From the NCBI GenBank assembly GCA_046153015.1, contig JBJXGF010000353.1, positions 1-31,317 on the forward strand: a stretch of 31,317 bases of DNA. Reading direction: 5' to 3'. The position numbers and the translations under genes are program-made. Shown one piece after another: positions 1-6,498 of the stretch. A model generated the notes under the pieces. It made no database searches. It worked only from the letters and a program-made list of their open reading frames with translations, and was not told the origin of the DNA. Numbering within the stretch: position 1 is the stretch's first letter; every line of letters starts with the position of its first letter. The DNA is from JBJXGF01 sp046153015 (GTDB taxonomy: Bacteria; Actinomycetota; Acidimicrobiia; Acidimicrobiales; CAIXPF01).

Positions 1-162
1 ATGAACGGCCTGAAGGACCCGCACCCGATCGAGGGCGCCTCGCTGCTGCGCTACACGGTCGAGGCCGGCCAGGAGGTCGGCTCGTTCAAGCCGATCGGCA
101 AGATCGTCGACGGCAACGGCAAGAACCCGCCCTGCGCGTACGACGGTAAGGAGTGCCGCTAG
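1..162 (+). CDS. Solute-binding lipoprotein, C-terminal fragment (cut by window edge)
   Basis: This is the last 53 residues of a substrate-binding protein of the branched-chain amino acid ABC transporter type (periplasmic-binding fold I); the rest lies left of the window. The ATG at base 1 aligns with an internal Met of the downstream paralogue, so it is not the real start. The fragment carries the conserved tail of this local family, with IEGAS, RYTV, AGQE, GKIVD and a final Cys-containing CAYDGKEC. By hand alignment 43 of 53 residues match the protein at 1886-3355, but only 33 of 53 match its direct neighbour at 284-1753. It is therefore the first of at least three tandem copies. The mature protein should be a lipid-anchored extracellular receptor delivering a small solute to an ABC permease that is not in view. 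Confidence 0.85.
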   Translation: MNGLKDPHPIEGASLLRYTVEAGQEVGSFKPIGKIVDGNGKNPPCAYDGKECR

Positions 163-188
163 CCGCGCACAGAGCCGCTGCGTGAGCG

Positions 189-223
189 CGTGCGGGGGCG
201 TTGCGACCCGGCGCCCCCGCACG
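189..223 (+). terminator. GC hairpin terminator after first binding-protein gene
   Basis: A perfect 12-bp inverted repeat (cgtgcgggggcg at 189-200, complement at 212-223) with an 11-nt loop starts 26 nt after the stop codon. No U tract follows, which is usual for actinobacterial intrinsic terminators. It may end transcription or only lower read-through into the next copy. Confidence 0.65.
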
Positions 224-264
224 TACTAACGTTCCCGGGCTACTAGCTCGTTCATTACCGAACA

Positions 265-276
265 TTGTCCCGGGGG
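265..276 (+). promoter_or_regulatory. Conserved leader motif before the second binding-protein gene
   Basis: TTGTCCCGGGGG lies 7 nt before the ATG at 284. Nearly the same motif (GTGTCCCGGGGG, 1869-1880) lies 5 nt before the GTG at 1886. The G run could act as a weak ribosome-binding site. Its conservation between paralogues whose remaining intergenic DNA differs suggests a kept function in the leader. Confidence 0.4.
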
Positions 277-283
277 TTAGAAC

Positions 284-1753
284 ATGAGGCAGAAGCGATG
301 GCAGCGCGCGCTCGCGCTGGGAGTGGTGTTGGCCGGGGTCGCGGCCGGGTGCGGCAGCGACGCCGACGACGAAGCGGCCAGCACCACGGCGCAGGCGGGC
401 GCCGCCACGCCGGCGGCGGCCGGCTCGGGCGGGGCGGTCAAGCTGGCCAACACCGTCGCCGGCGAGGACCCGGCCGCGTGGGGCGTGAAGGACAAGAAGC
501 TGACCGGCCCCGGCGGGTTCGAAGTCGACCTGTCGAAGTGCCCGGCCAACTGGAAAGACGCCGGCGGCATCACCGACACCGAGATCCGCCTCGGCGCCAC
601 CGGCATCTTCTCTGGCGTCGCCGCGGCCTCGAGCGGCTTCGTGCTGGGCGCCGAGGCCTACTACAACTACATCAACGCCACCGAGGGTGGGGTCAACGGC
701 AAGAAGCTCACCTACACCTACAAGGACAACGGGTACACCGCCGGTCAGGGCAAGGCGGCCACCGACGAGCTGCTGGAGACGGCGAACCTGTTCGCGTTCA
801 GCGCCCACACCGGCAGCCCGATCGTGCTCGCCACCTACGACAAGCTGAACGAGTCGTGCCTGCCCAACGTGTACAGCGTGGGCGCGCACCCCGCGTTCGC
901 CGACCCGGTGAACCACCCGTGGACCACCGGCACGTGGCTCTCCTATGACATCGAGGCCAACCTGTGGGCCGACTACATCTTGGCGAAGTACGGCAAGGGC
1001 ACGACCGTCGCCGCGCTGGCATGGGGCAACGAGTTCGGCACGATCTACAAGAACGTGTTCACCCGGGTGGCGAAGGAAAAGGGCCTCAACTTCGTCAAGG
1101 TGGAGACCCACGCCAACGACGCCGCCACCGTCACCAACGAGATGACCACGCTCGCCTCGAGCGGCGCCGACGTGTTCATCGCCATGACCGGCGCCAACCC
1201 GGCCATCCAGACCATGCAGTACATGGCCGGCAGCAGCTGGAAGCCCAAGGAGCGCATCGTCTCGTCGGTGAACACCGCGCTCAGCCAGTTCACGCCGGTG
1301 GGCGCCGGCGCCGACGGCTGGATGATGGCCGGCGGTCCGAAGGACATCAACGATCCGGCCAGCGCCAACGACCCGTTCCTCAAGCAGTGGGCGGAGACGC
1401 TGAAGAAGGCCAACCTCGACTACGCGAGCAACGGGAACATGGCGAAGGGCGCCGAGTTCGCCTGGCCCACCGTGGAGAACCTCAAGCGCGCCGCCCAGAT
1501 GCCGGGCGGGTTGACCAAGTCGAACTTCATCCTGGCGGTGCGGTCGTTCTCCGCACAGCACCCGATGTGGGCCGACGGGATCAAGTTCGAGCTCAACGGC
1601 AGCAAGGACGGCGCCACCATCGAAGGTTCGCAATTCGTCCGGTACACCGTGGCGGCCGGCCAGGAGAAGGGCACGTTCGTGGCCTCGGGCAGCATCGTCG
1701 ACAGCAATGGCAAGAACCCGAACTGCGCGTGGGACGGCAAGGAGTGCAAGTAA
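284..1753 (+). CDS. ABC-type branched-chain amino acid-like substrate-binding lipoprotein (tandem copy 2)
   Basis: The product is a 489-aa extracellular receptor of the LivK/Peripla_BP_6 type. The N terminus has basic residues (MRQKRWQR), a hydrophobic stretch and a lipobox ending in Cys23 (VAAGC), so it should be lipid-anchored. A low-complexity Ala/Gly/Thr linker (about 24-50) precedes the binding domain. The binding domain starts near ITDTEIRLGA and contains GVNGKKLTY, SPIVLATYD and a C-terminal NCAWDGKEC. Apart from the lipid Cys there are four cysteines (SKC, NESC, NC, EC), all conserved in the next copy, which could form two disulfides outside the cell. The family usually binds leucine, amides, urea or organic acids; the ligand here cannot be told. 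No permease or ATPase gene is next to it. The ATG at 284 is supported by the lipoprotein signal and the GGGGG run upstream. Confidence 0.9.
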   Translation: MRQKRWQRALALGVVLAGVAAGCGSDADDEAASTTAQAGAATPAAAGSGGAVKLANTVAGEDPAAWGVKDKKLTGPGGFEVDLSKCPANWKDAGGITDTEIRLGATGIFSGVAAASSGFVLGAEAYYNYINATEGGVNGKKLTYTYKDNGYTAGQGKAATDELLETANLFAFSAHTGSPIVLATYDKLNESCLPNVYSVGAHPAFADPVNHPWTTGTWLSYDIEANLWADYILAKYGKGTTVAALAWGNEFGTIYKNVFTRVAKEKGLNFVKVETHANDAATVTNEMTTLASSGADVFIAMTGANPAIQTMQYMAGSSWKPKERIVSSVNTALSQFTPVGAGADGWMMAGGPKDINDPASANDPFLKQWAETLKKANLDYASNGNMAKGAEFAWPTVENLKRAAQMPGGLTKSNFILAVRSFSAQHPMWADGIKFELNGSKDGATIEGSQFVRYTVAAGQEKGTFVASGSIVDSNGKNPNCAWDGKECK

Positions 1754-1784
1754 CCGCGTGGGCGTGACCGCCTGAGCGAATCTG

Positions 1785-1833
1785 CCCTAACGCGTGGCGC
1801 GCGCGCGGACGTGACGCACGCCACGCGCTAGGG
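1785..1833 (+). terminator. Long hairpin between tandem binding-protein genes
   Basis: Arms 1785-1799 and 1819-1833 pair over 15 bp with a single A-C mismatch, around a 19-nt loop, 31 nt after the stop codon. This is long and stable enough for a terminator or attenuator. It lacks a U run, as do the other hairpins here. Confidence 0.6.
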
Positions 1834-1856
1834 TCCCGCCCGGGTCCCGGCAGACG

Positions 1857-1865
1857 TTATCCACA
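1857..1865 (+). promoter_or_regulatory. Isolated perfect DnaA-box 9-mer
   Basis: TTATCCACA matches the canonical DnaA box exactly and lies 20 nt upstream of the GTG start at 1886. I saw no second box nearby and no dnaA, dnaN or AT-rich region, so this is not an origin. It may be chance or a DnaA-responsive promoter element. Confidence 0.35.
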
Positions 1866-1868
1866 GAC

Positions 1869-1880
1869 GTGTCCCGGGGG
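1869..1880 (+). promoter_or_regulatory. Conserved leader motif before the third binding-protein gene
   Basis: GTGTCCCGGGGG repeats the motif seen at 265-276 and ends 5 nt before the GTG start at 1886, with G1881 extending the G run. It probably includes the ribosome-binding site. Confidence 0.4.
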
Positions 1881-1885
1881 GTCAT

Positions 1886-3355
1886 GTGACGAACAAGCGT
1901 TGGCAGCGAGCACTCGCTGCGGGCGTGGTGTTGGCGGGAGTGGCCGCTGCATGCGGCAGCGACAGCGAGGAGGAGGCGGGCGGAGGCACGACCACTGCCA
2001 AAGCGGCCGAAGGCGCGGCCGCCGGGTCGGGCGCGGCCGTGAACCTGCCCAACACGGTGGTCGGCGAGAACCCCTCCACGTGGGGAGTCAAGGACAAGAA
2101 GCTGACCGGGCCGGGCGGGTTCACGATCGACCTGTCGAAGTGCCCGGCGAACTGGAACGACAAGGCCGGCATCACCGACACCGAGATCCGCCTCGGCGCC
2201 TCGGGCATCCTCTCGGGCTCGGCCGCGTCAGCCTCGGGCTACGTGCTCGGCGCCAAGGCCTACTTCGACCACTTCAACGCCTCCGAGGGCGGCATCAACG
2301 GCAAGAAGCTCGTCTACGAGATCAAGGACTCCGGCTACGAGGCGGGCCGCGGCAAGGCCGGGACCGACGAGCTGATCGAAACCGGCAACATCTTCAGCTT
2401 CGTGGCCCACACGGGCACGCCGATCATCCTCGCCACCTACGACAAGCTCAACGAGAGCTGCATGCCCAACGTGTACGGCGTGGGCGCGCACCCGGCGCAG
2501 GCCGACCCCGTGCTGCACCCGTGGACCACCGGCACCTGGTTGGGCTATGACGCCGAGGCGAACCTGTGGGCCGATTACATCTTGGAGAAGTACGGCAAGG
2601 GCGCAACGGTGGCGGCGTTGGCGTGGGCCAACGACTATGGCACGATCTACAAGAACACGTTCACGAAGGCGGCGAAGGATCGCGGCTTGAACTTCGTGAA
2701 GGTGGAGACCCACGAGGGCAGCGCGCCGACCGTGCAGAACGAGATGACCACGTTGGCCTCGACCAACGCCGACGTGTTCATCATCATGACCGGCGCCGTG
2801 TACTCGATCGGCGCGGTCCAGTACCTCGCCAACAGCACCTACAAGCCCAAGGAGCGCCTCACCTCCTCGGTGAACAACGTCGTCTCGCAGTACAAGGCGG
2901 CCGGCGCCGGAGGCGACGGGTGGATCCACACCGGGTACGCGAAGGACGTGAACGACCCCTCCGTGGCCAACGAGCCGTTCGCGAAGCAGTTCCGCGACAT
3001 CCTGGTCAAGGCCGGGCTCGACCCGACCAACCCCGGTCAGAACGGGCAGAGCGCGATGTTCGCGTGGCCGTTCGTGGAGAACCTCAAGCGGGCCTCGCAG
3101 CTGCCCGGCGGGCTCTCCCGCACCAACCTCATGCTGGCCATCCGCTCGTACTCCGCGCAGCACCCGATGGTGTTCGACGGGATCAAGTTCGAGATGAACG
3201 GGACCAAGGACCCGCACCCGATCGAGGGCGCGTCGTTCCTCAAGTACACGGTGCCGGCGGGCCAGGAGACCGGCTCGTTCGTGCCGATCGGCAAGATCGT
3301 CGACCAGAACGGCAAGAACGGGCCGTGCCAGTACGACGGGAAAGAGTGCAAGTAG
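1886..3355 (+). CDS. ABC-type branched-chain amino acid-like substrate-binding lipoprotein (tandem copy 3)
   Basis: The protein is a 489-aa paralogue of the one at 284-1753, with the same length and layout. It has a basic N terminus (TNKRWQRAL), a hydrophobic core, lipobox Cys23 (GVAAAC), a Glu/Gly/Ala-rich linker, and a type I periplasmic-binding domain beginning near ITDTEIRLGA. Shared blocks include VKDKKLTGPGGF, LATYDKLNESC, TYKPKER and the final DGKECK. Differences concentrate in ligand-facing loops (for example GAVYSIGAVQ against GANPAIQTMQ), so the two copies may bind different solutes. The start is GTG at 1886: the ATG at 1884 is followed directly by a stop, and the signal peptide begins right after the GTG. 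It is the last gene of the array and is followed by a strong hairpin. Its likely role is receptor for an ABC importer encoded elsewhere. Confidence 0.9.
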   Translation: MTNKRWQRALAAGVVLAGVAAACGSDSEEEAGGGTTTAKAAEGAAAGSGAAVNLPNTVVGENPSTWGVKDKKLTGPGGFTIDLSKCPANWNDKAGITDTEIRLGASGILSGSAASASGYVLGAKAYFDHFNASEGGINGKKLVYEIKDSGYEAGRGKAGTDELIETGNIFSFVAHTGTPIILATYDKLNESCMPNVYGVGAHPAQADPVLHPWTTGTWLGYDAEANLWADYILEKYGKGATVAALAWANDYGTIYKNTFTKAAKDRGLNFVKVETHEGSAPTVQNEMTTLASTNADVFIIMTGAVYSIGAVQYLANSTYKPKERLTSSVNNVVSQYKAAGAGGDGWIHTGYAKDVNDPSVANEPFAKQFRDILVKAGLDPTNPGQNGQSAMFAWPFVENLKRASQLPGGLSRTNLMLAIRSYSAQHPMVFDGIKFEMNGTKDPHPIEGASFLKYTVPAGQETGSFVPIGKIVDQNGKNGPCQYDGKECK

Positions 3356-3377
3356 CCGCGTAGGCGGCTGACGAGGA

Positions 3378-3404
3378 CGGCGCCCGGGGATTCCCCGGGC
3401 GCCG
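3378..3404. terminator. Bidirectional hairpin terminator between convergent genes
   Basis: A perfect 12-bp stem (CGGCGCCCGGGG at 3378-3389, complement at 3393-3404) with a 3-nt ATT loop sits between the stop codon of the binding protein (+) and the end of the FKBP gene (-). It can serve both strands. Confidence 0.8.
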
Positions 3405-3424
3405 CTTCGCGTGAGGGTGGGGGT

Positions 3425-3802
3425 TCAGCCGACCGACAGGAGATCGACCACGAACACCAGGTGCTCGTTGGGGCCGATCACGCCGCCGGCGCCGCTGGCG
3501 CCGTAGGCCAGGGCGGGCGGGATCACCAGCTGGCGGCGGCCGCCGACCTTCATGCCGGCCACGCCTTGGTCCCAGCCGCTGATCACCTGGCCGGCGCCGA
3601 GCTTGAACTTGAACGTCTCGCCGCGGTCCCAGGAGGCGTCGAACTCCCGGCCGGTCTTCCACGACACGCCCACGTAGTGGACCTCCACCCGCTGGCCGCG
3701 CACCGCCTCGTCGCCGTCGCCGGCTTCGAGGTCCTCCACCCGGAGCTGGGCGCCGGAGGGCTCGCCGTCGGGCAGGGTCACGGTGGGCTTCGTGCGTTCC
3801 AT
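3425..3802 (-). CDS. FKBP-type peptidyl-prolyl cis-trans isomerase
   Basis: This 125-aa protein is a single FKBP domain with a short N-terminal extension, which catalyses cis-trans isomerisation of Xaa-Pro bonds during folding. Family landmarks are present: VHYVG (41-45), EFDAS (53-57), VISGWDQGV (73-81) with the active-site floor Trp77, GGRRQLVIPPALAYG (87-101), and LVFVVDLL (115-122). There is no signal peptide or membrane segment, so it should be cytosolic. It is the last gene of a three-gene minus-strand operon, beginning 10 nt after the stop codon of the MFS gene; its ATG at 3802 is the only reasonable start. Pairing with a cupin and a permease gives no clear functional link, and general folding is the safest role. 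Confidence 0.92.
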   Translation of the reverse strand: MERTKPTVTLPDGEPSGAQLRVEDLEAGDGDEAVRGQRVEVHYVGVSWKTGREFDASWDRGETFKFKLGAGQVISGWDQGVAGMKVGGRRQLVIPPALAYGASGAGGVIGPNEHLVFVVDLLSVG

Positions 3803-3812
3803 GCGCTCGACC

Positions 3813-5060
3813 CTACCCGCGGGCCTGGCGGGCCAGATCGTCGTAGCTGCGCAGCGGCCAGAGGAAGCCCAGCGACACCGCGGTGAGCGCGGCGGCGGCC
3901 AGGATCGGCACGGTGTAGGAGCCGCCGGCGGCGTCGATGAGCAGGCCGGCGCTGATCGGGCCGATCAACCCGCCGACCCCGCCGCCCGTGTACAAGAGCC
4001 CGATCACCGAGCCGAGGCTGGTGGCGCCCCAGATCTGGGTGGCCACCTCGGGGGCGATCGAGATGAACCCGCCATAGCCCACCCCGAGCAGCACCGCGAA
4101 CACGACCAGCACCGGGTACGCGCCGTCGGAGGCGAGCCACGCCAGATAGCCGGCGGGCTGGAGCACGAAGCACAGGAGCAGGAGCCGCACGGCGCCGAGC
4201 CGGCCGGTGAGCGAGGCCAGCCCGAGGCGGCCGACGATGCTCGACGCGCCGATCACGCCGATGAGCAGCGAGGCCGGGCCGCCGGCGACGCCGTGGTCCT
4301 CCGCGTACGAGACGAGGAACACGAACGGCACGAACAACGCCGCCGACAGGAACGTCTCGCAGCCGTACAGGCGCCGGAAGCGGCCGTCGGCGGCGAGCTC
4401 GCGCACCGAGACCGCCGGTCGGGCCCCGGCGGGCGCCGGCGGCTGTCCGACCACCAGCGCCAGCGCCAGCAGCGTGACGAGCGCCACGGCGGCCAGCGCC
4501 GCGAATGCGTCGCGCCAGCCGACCCGGTCGACCAGCGCCTCGATGAGCGGCACGACCACCAGCGTGCCGAGGCCCATGCCGGTGAGCGTGATGCCGGTGG
4601 CCAGGCTGCGCCGGCGCACGAACCAGCGCCCGACCGCAGCCACGACCGGCACCAGGAAGCAGCCGACGCCCACGCCGACGCCGCCGCCGAAGGTGAGGTA
4701 GCCGAGCCAGAGGTGCTGCACGCGGGAGGTGAGGTAGAGCCCGGCGGCGAGGCACACGGCGCCGGCGACGATGATCCGGCGGGGGCCGATCCGGTCCGAC
4801 AGCGGCCCGGTGAACAGGCCAAGCGAGAAGAACACGAAGGTGTTGATCGAGAAGACCGCGGCGGTCGCGCCGCGTCCGGCGCCGAACTCGGCGGCCATCT
4901 CGTCGAAGAACGTGCCGAAGCCGTACAGGATCCCGAAGGTGACGGCGTTGGCCAGCATGCCCATGACCGCGACCGCCCACGCCCGGCCGGAGTCGACACG
5001 AGCATCGGCTCGGGGCTCGACTCCGACGCCGGACGAGCCGGACGGCGCGGTCGTGGTCAC
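3813..5060 (-). CDS. Major facilitator superfamily permease (monocarboxylate/oxalate-formate antiporter-like)
   Basis: About 415 aa with the repeated hydrophobic segments of a 12-helix MFS carrier. The first helix follows GRAWAVAVMGMLANAV. A loop 2-3 motif resembling MFS motif A reads GPLSDRIGPRR, and a related loop occurs in the second half (LASLTGRLGAVR). The YGFGTFFDEM and SIAPEVATQIWG segments are reminiscent of monocarboxylate and oxalate:formate carriers, so an organic acid substrate is plausible but unproven. The frame is open to 5156, but I chose GTG at 5060 because it makes a 4-bp GTGA overlap with the upstream cupin stop codon, the usual sign of translational coupling. The longer version would overlap that gene by 100 bp and add only an Arg/Gly-rich tail. 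Confidence 0.85.
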   Translation of the reverse strand: MTTTAPSGSSGVGVEPRADARVDSGRAWAVAVMGMLANAVTFGILYGFGTFFDEMAAEFGAGRGATAAVFSINTFVFFSLGLFTGPLSDRIGPRRIIVAGAVCLAAGLYLTSRVQHLWLGYLTFGGGVGVGVGCFLVPVVAAVGRWFVRRRSLATGITLTGMGLGTLVVVPLIEALVDRVGWRDAFAALAAVALVTLLALALVVGQPPAPAGARPAVSVRELAADGRFRRLYGCETFLSAALFVPFVFLVSYAEDHGVAGGPASLLIGVIGASSIVGRLGLASLTGRLGAVRLLLLCFVLQPAGYLAWLASDGAYPVLVVFAVLLGVGYGGFISIAPEVATQIWGATSLGSVIGLLYTGGGVGGLIGPISAGLLIDAAGGSYTVPILAAAALTAVSLGFLWPLRSYDDLARQARG

Positions 5061-5887
5061 CGGCGGGGTCGAGGCAGCTCGACCACCAGCGCCTCTGCGC
5101 CGCTGGCGGCGCTGAGCGCGCCCTCCTCGCCCGTGGGCGACCATACCGCGGTCCACGCGCCGTGCGGCGCGCCCTGCACCTCGAGCCCGTCGGTGAGCGA
5201 GAACACGAGCTGGGTGCGGTCGGGCCCGAGGCCGAGCACACCGCCGTTCAGGCGGACCCGGCTGATCGAAACCTCACGCTCGGTGAAGGTGCCGAGCCGC
5301 TTGACCTCCACCGCCGGGTCCTCCGCCAACGGCGACCACTCGAACGCCTCGGGGTCGATCAGGATCGGCGCCGGGTAGCGCGGCTTGGGGTGGCGGATGG
5401 GTCGGCCGAGCGCTTCGGTCCACACCGCGTCGACCGCGTCCTGGGTGCGGGGCTGGCCGGTGTCGGGGTCGGTGTCGTGGTAGTCGCCGCCCTCGAAGCG
5501 GCCCCGCGCCTCGAGGCGGGCGTGGGCCTCTTTGTACTGGGAGGAGCTGAGATAGTCCTCGCCGAACTGCAACAGCAGGATCACGCCGCCCGACACCCGC
5601 TGGGGGCCGTAGGGCGCCCCGGCGGGGAAGTAGGCGACCCACCCTTCGGGGATCTCCTCGCCCGGCCCGTAGTTCAGGCTCCCGGCGAGCGGCACGCGCA
5701 CCTGCTCGAAGGTGTGATGGTGGCGGGGCGTGGCGAACGCGTCGCTCCCCTCGCCGTAGCGGGTGAGCGTGAGGTTGAAGTTCACGCCGTCGGCGCTGCC
5801 CCGGCCGAGGGGCTTGACCTCGAGCGTGCCCTCACGCGGGTGCTGGTACCGCTTCCACTCGCACCTCGATGCGTCGACGATCTGCAC
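5057..5887 (-). CDS. Cupin-like protein of unknown function
   Basis: A 276-aa soluble protein with a cupin-type N-terminal half. PRHHHTFEQVRVPLAG (54-69) resembles cupin motif 1, with His56, His58 and Glu61. The second motif is incomplete: EGWVAYFPAGAPYGPQ (81-96) keeps the P-x-G turn but has no histidine after it. Metal binding may therefore use fewer ligands, or the domain may be non-catalytic. The second half contains another beta-rich stretch (about 190-270) that could be a degenerate second cupin barrel. The start is GTG at 5887, with AAGGGG about 5 nt upstream on the minus strand. It is the first gene of an operon with the MFS permease and the FKBP. A role in sensing or modifying the transported compound is possible but only inferred. 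Confidence 0.7.
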   Translation of the reverse strand: MQIVDASRCEWKRYQHPREGTLEVKPLGRGSADGVNFNLTLTRYGEGSDAFATPRHHHTFEQVRVPLAGSLNYGPGEEIPEGWVAYFPAGAPYGPQRVSGGVILLLQFGEDYLSSSQYKEAHARLEARGRFEGGDYHDTDPDTGQPRTQDAVDAVWTEALGRPIRHPKPRYPAPILIDPEAFEWSPLAEDPAVEVKRLGTFTEREVSISRVRLNGGVLGLGPDRTQLVFSLTDGLEVQGAPHGAWTAVWSPTGEEGALSAASGAEALVVELPRPRR

Positions 5888-5969
5888 GGCGGCCCCTTTG
5901 CGCTCACGGCGTGTACCGCGCCATTCTTGCCGCCCTCGGCCGAGGCTGCCGGCCCGCGCCGCCCACCAG

Positions 5970-5994
5970 GTTCGGCCCTCCGAGCGGCGGGTAA
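5970..5994 (+). promoter_or_regulatory. Possible SigB/SigF-type promoter ahead of the STAS gene
   Basis: GTTC (5970-5973) and GGGTAA (5989-5994) are separated by 15 nt, close to the GTTT-N15-GGGTAT pattern of general-stress sigma factors in actinobacteria. The predicted start would fall near 6001. A STAS antagonist controlled by its own sigma factor would be a familiar arrangement, but both boxes carry mismatches. Confidence 0.35.
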
Positions 5995-6063
5995 AGGCCA
6001 GTGACCGGCGAACGTTCTCCTCGCCGGGCGCCCGTCACGGCAGCGCCGCTGGTCCTCGGCGGC

Positions 6064-6072
6064 GGAGGGAGG
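6064..6072 (+). promoter_or_regulatory. Ribosome-binding site deciding the STAS start
   Basis: GGAGGGAGG-like sequence (purine run 6064-6072) ends 6 nt before the TTG at 6079. It supports that codon over the upstream GTG at 6001, which has no Shine-Dalgarno sequence. A leaderless transcript from the possible promoter at 5970-5994 could still use the GTG. Confidence 0.6.
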
Positions 6073-6078
6073 CACGCG

Positions 6079-6432
6079 TTGACCAAGCTTCAGTTGTCGG
6101 CCGGCAGCGGGGTCGCGCACGCCTGGGTCGTGACCGCCTCCGGCGAGATCGACGCCAGCTCTTGTCACCATCTGGACGAAAAGCTGAACGAGCTGATCGA
6201 CGGCGGGGCCCGCTTGTTGATCCTCGACCTGCGCGATGTGGAGTTCATCGACTCCAGCGGGCTGCGCACGATCGTGGCCGCTTCGAACCGGCTGATCGCC
6301 GAGCGGGGCCAACTCCTGGTTCAGGGCGTGTCGGGCGCCGTCGAGCGGGTGCTGCAGATCACCGGCCTGCTCGAGCACCTCCGGGGCGGGCGCCCGCGCC
6401 AGACCGCCTCCCCCGAACCGCGCCGGGCCTGA
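6079..6432 (+). CDS. STAS-domain anti-sigma factor antagonist
   Basis: A 117-aa single STAS domain in the SpoIIAA/RsbV style. The sequence has a first beta strand (AWVVTASGEID, 15-25), LILDLRDVEFIDSSGLRTIV (47-66) and a C-terminal helix region (VERVLQITGLLEHL). In DSSGL the first Ser (Ser59) aligns with the residue phosphorylated by anti-sigma kinases. In this family the unphosphorylated form sequesters the anti-sigma factor and frees an alternative sigma factor. No sigma factor or RsbW-like kinase is adjacent, so its partners are elsewhere. I chose the TTG start for its strong ribosome-binding site and normal family length; a GTG start at 6001 would add 26 low-complexity residues. A basic, Pro-rich tail ends the protein. 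Confidence 0.85.
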   Translation: MTKLQLSAGSGVAHAWVVTASGEIDASSCHHLDEKLNELIDGGARLLILDLRDVEFIDSSGLRTIVAASNRLIAERGQLLVQGVSGAVERVLQITGLLEHLRGGRPRQTASPEPRRA

Positions 6433-6438
6433 AGCCGC

Positions 6439-6485
6439 CCGGCTCGCTGGCGCTCGCGCCGGCGGCCGGCCTCGCTGCGCTCGGC
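6439..6485 (+). repeat. Imperfect direct repeat after the STAS stop codon
   Basis: CCGGCTCGCTGGCGCTCGC (6439-6457) and CCGGCCTCGCTGCGCTCGGC (6466-6485) are near copies. They fill most of the 66-bp gap between the STAS gene and the efflux permease gene. Confidence 0.45.
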
Positions 6486-6486
6486 C

Positions 6487-6492
6487 TAGGGT
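6487..6492 (+). promoter_or_regulatory. Minus-10 box of a probable leaderless promoter
   Basis: TAGGGT is followed by 6 nt and then the ATG at 6499, so transcription would start at or next to the A of the start codon. There is no Shine-Dalgarno sequence in front of this gene, which fits a leaderless mRNA as is common in actinobacteria. No clear -35 box is seen. Confidence 0.45.
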
Positions 6493-6498
6493 GCGGCG

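Noticed and set aside
1857..1865. Replication origin
   Set aside because: Only one DnaA box was found, with no AT-rich region and no dnaA/dnaN neighbourhood.
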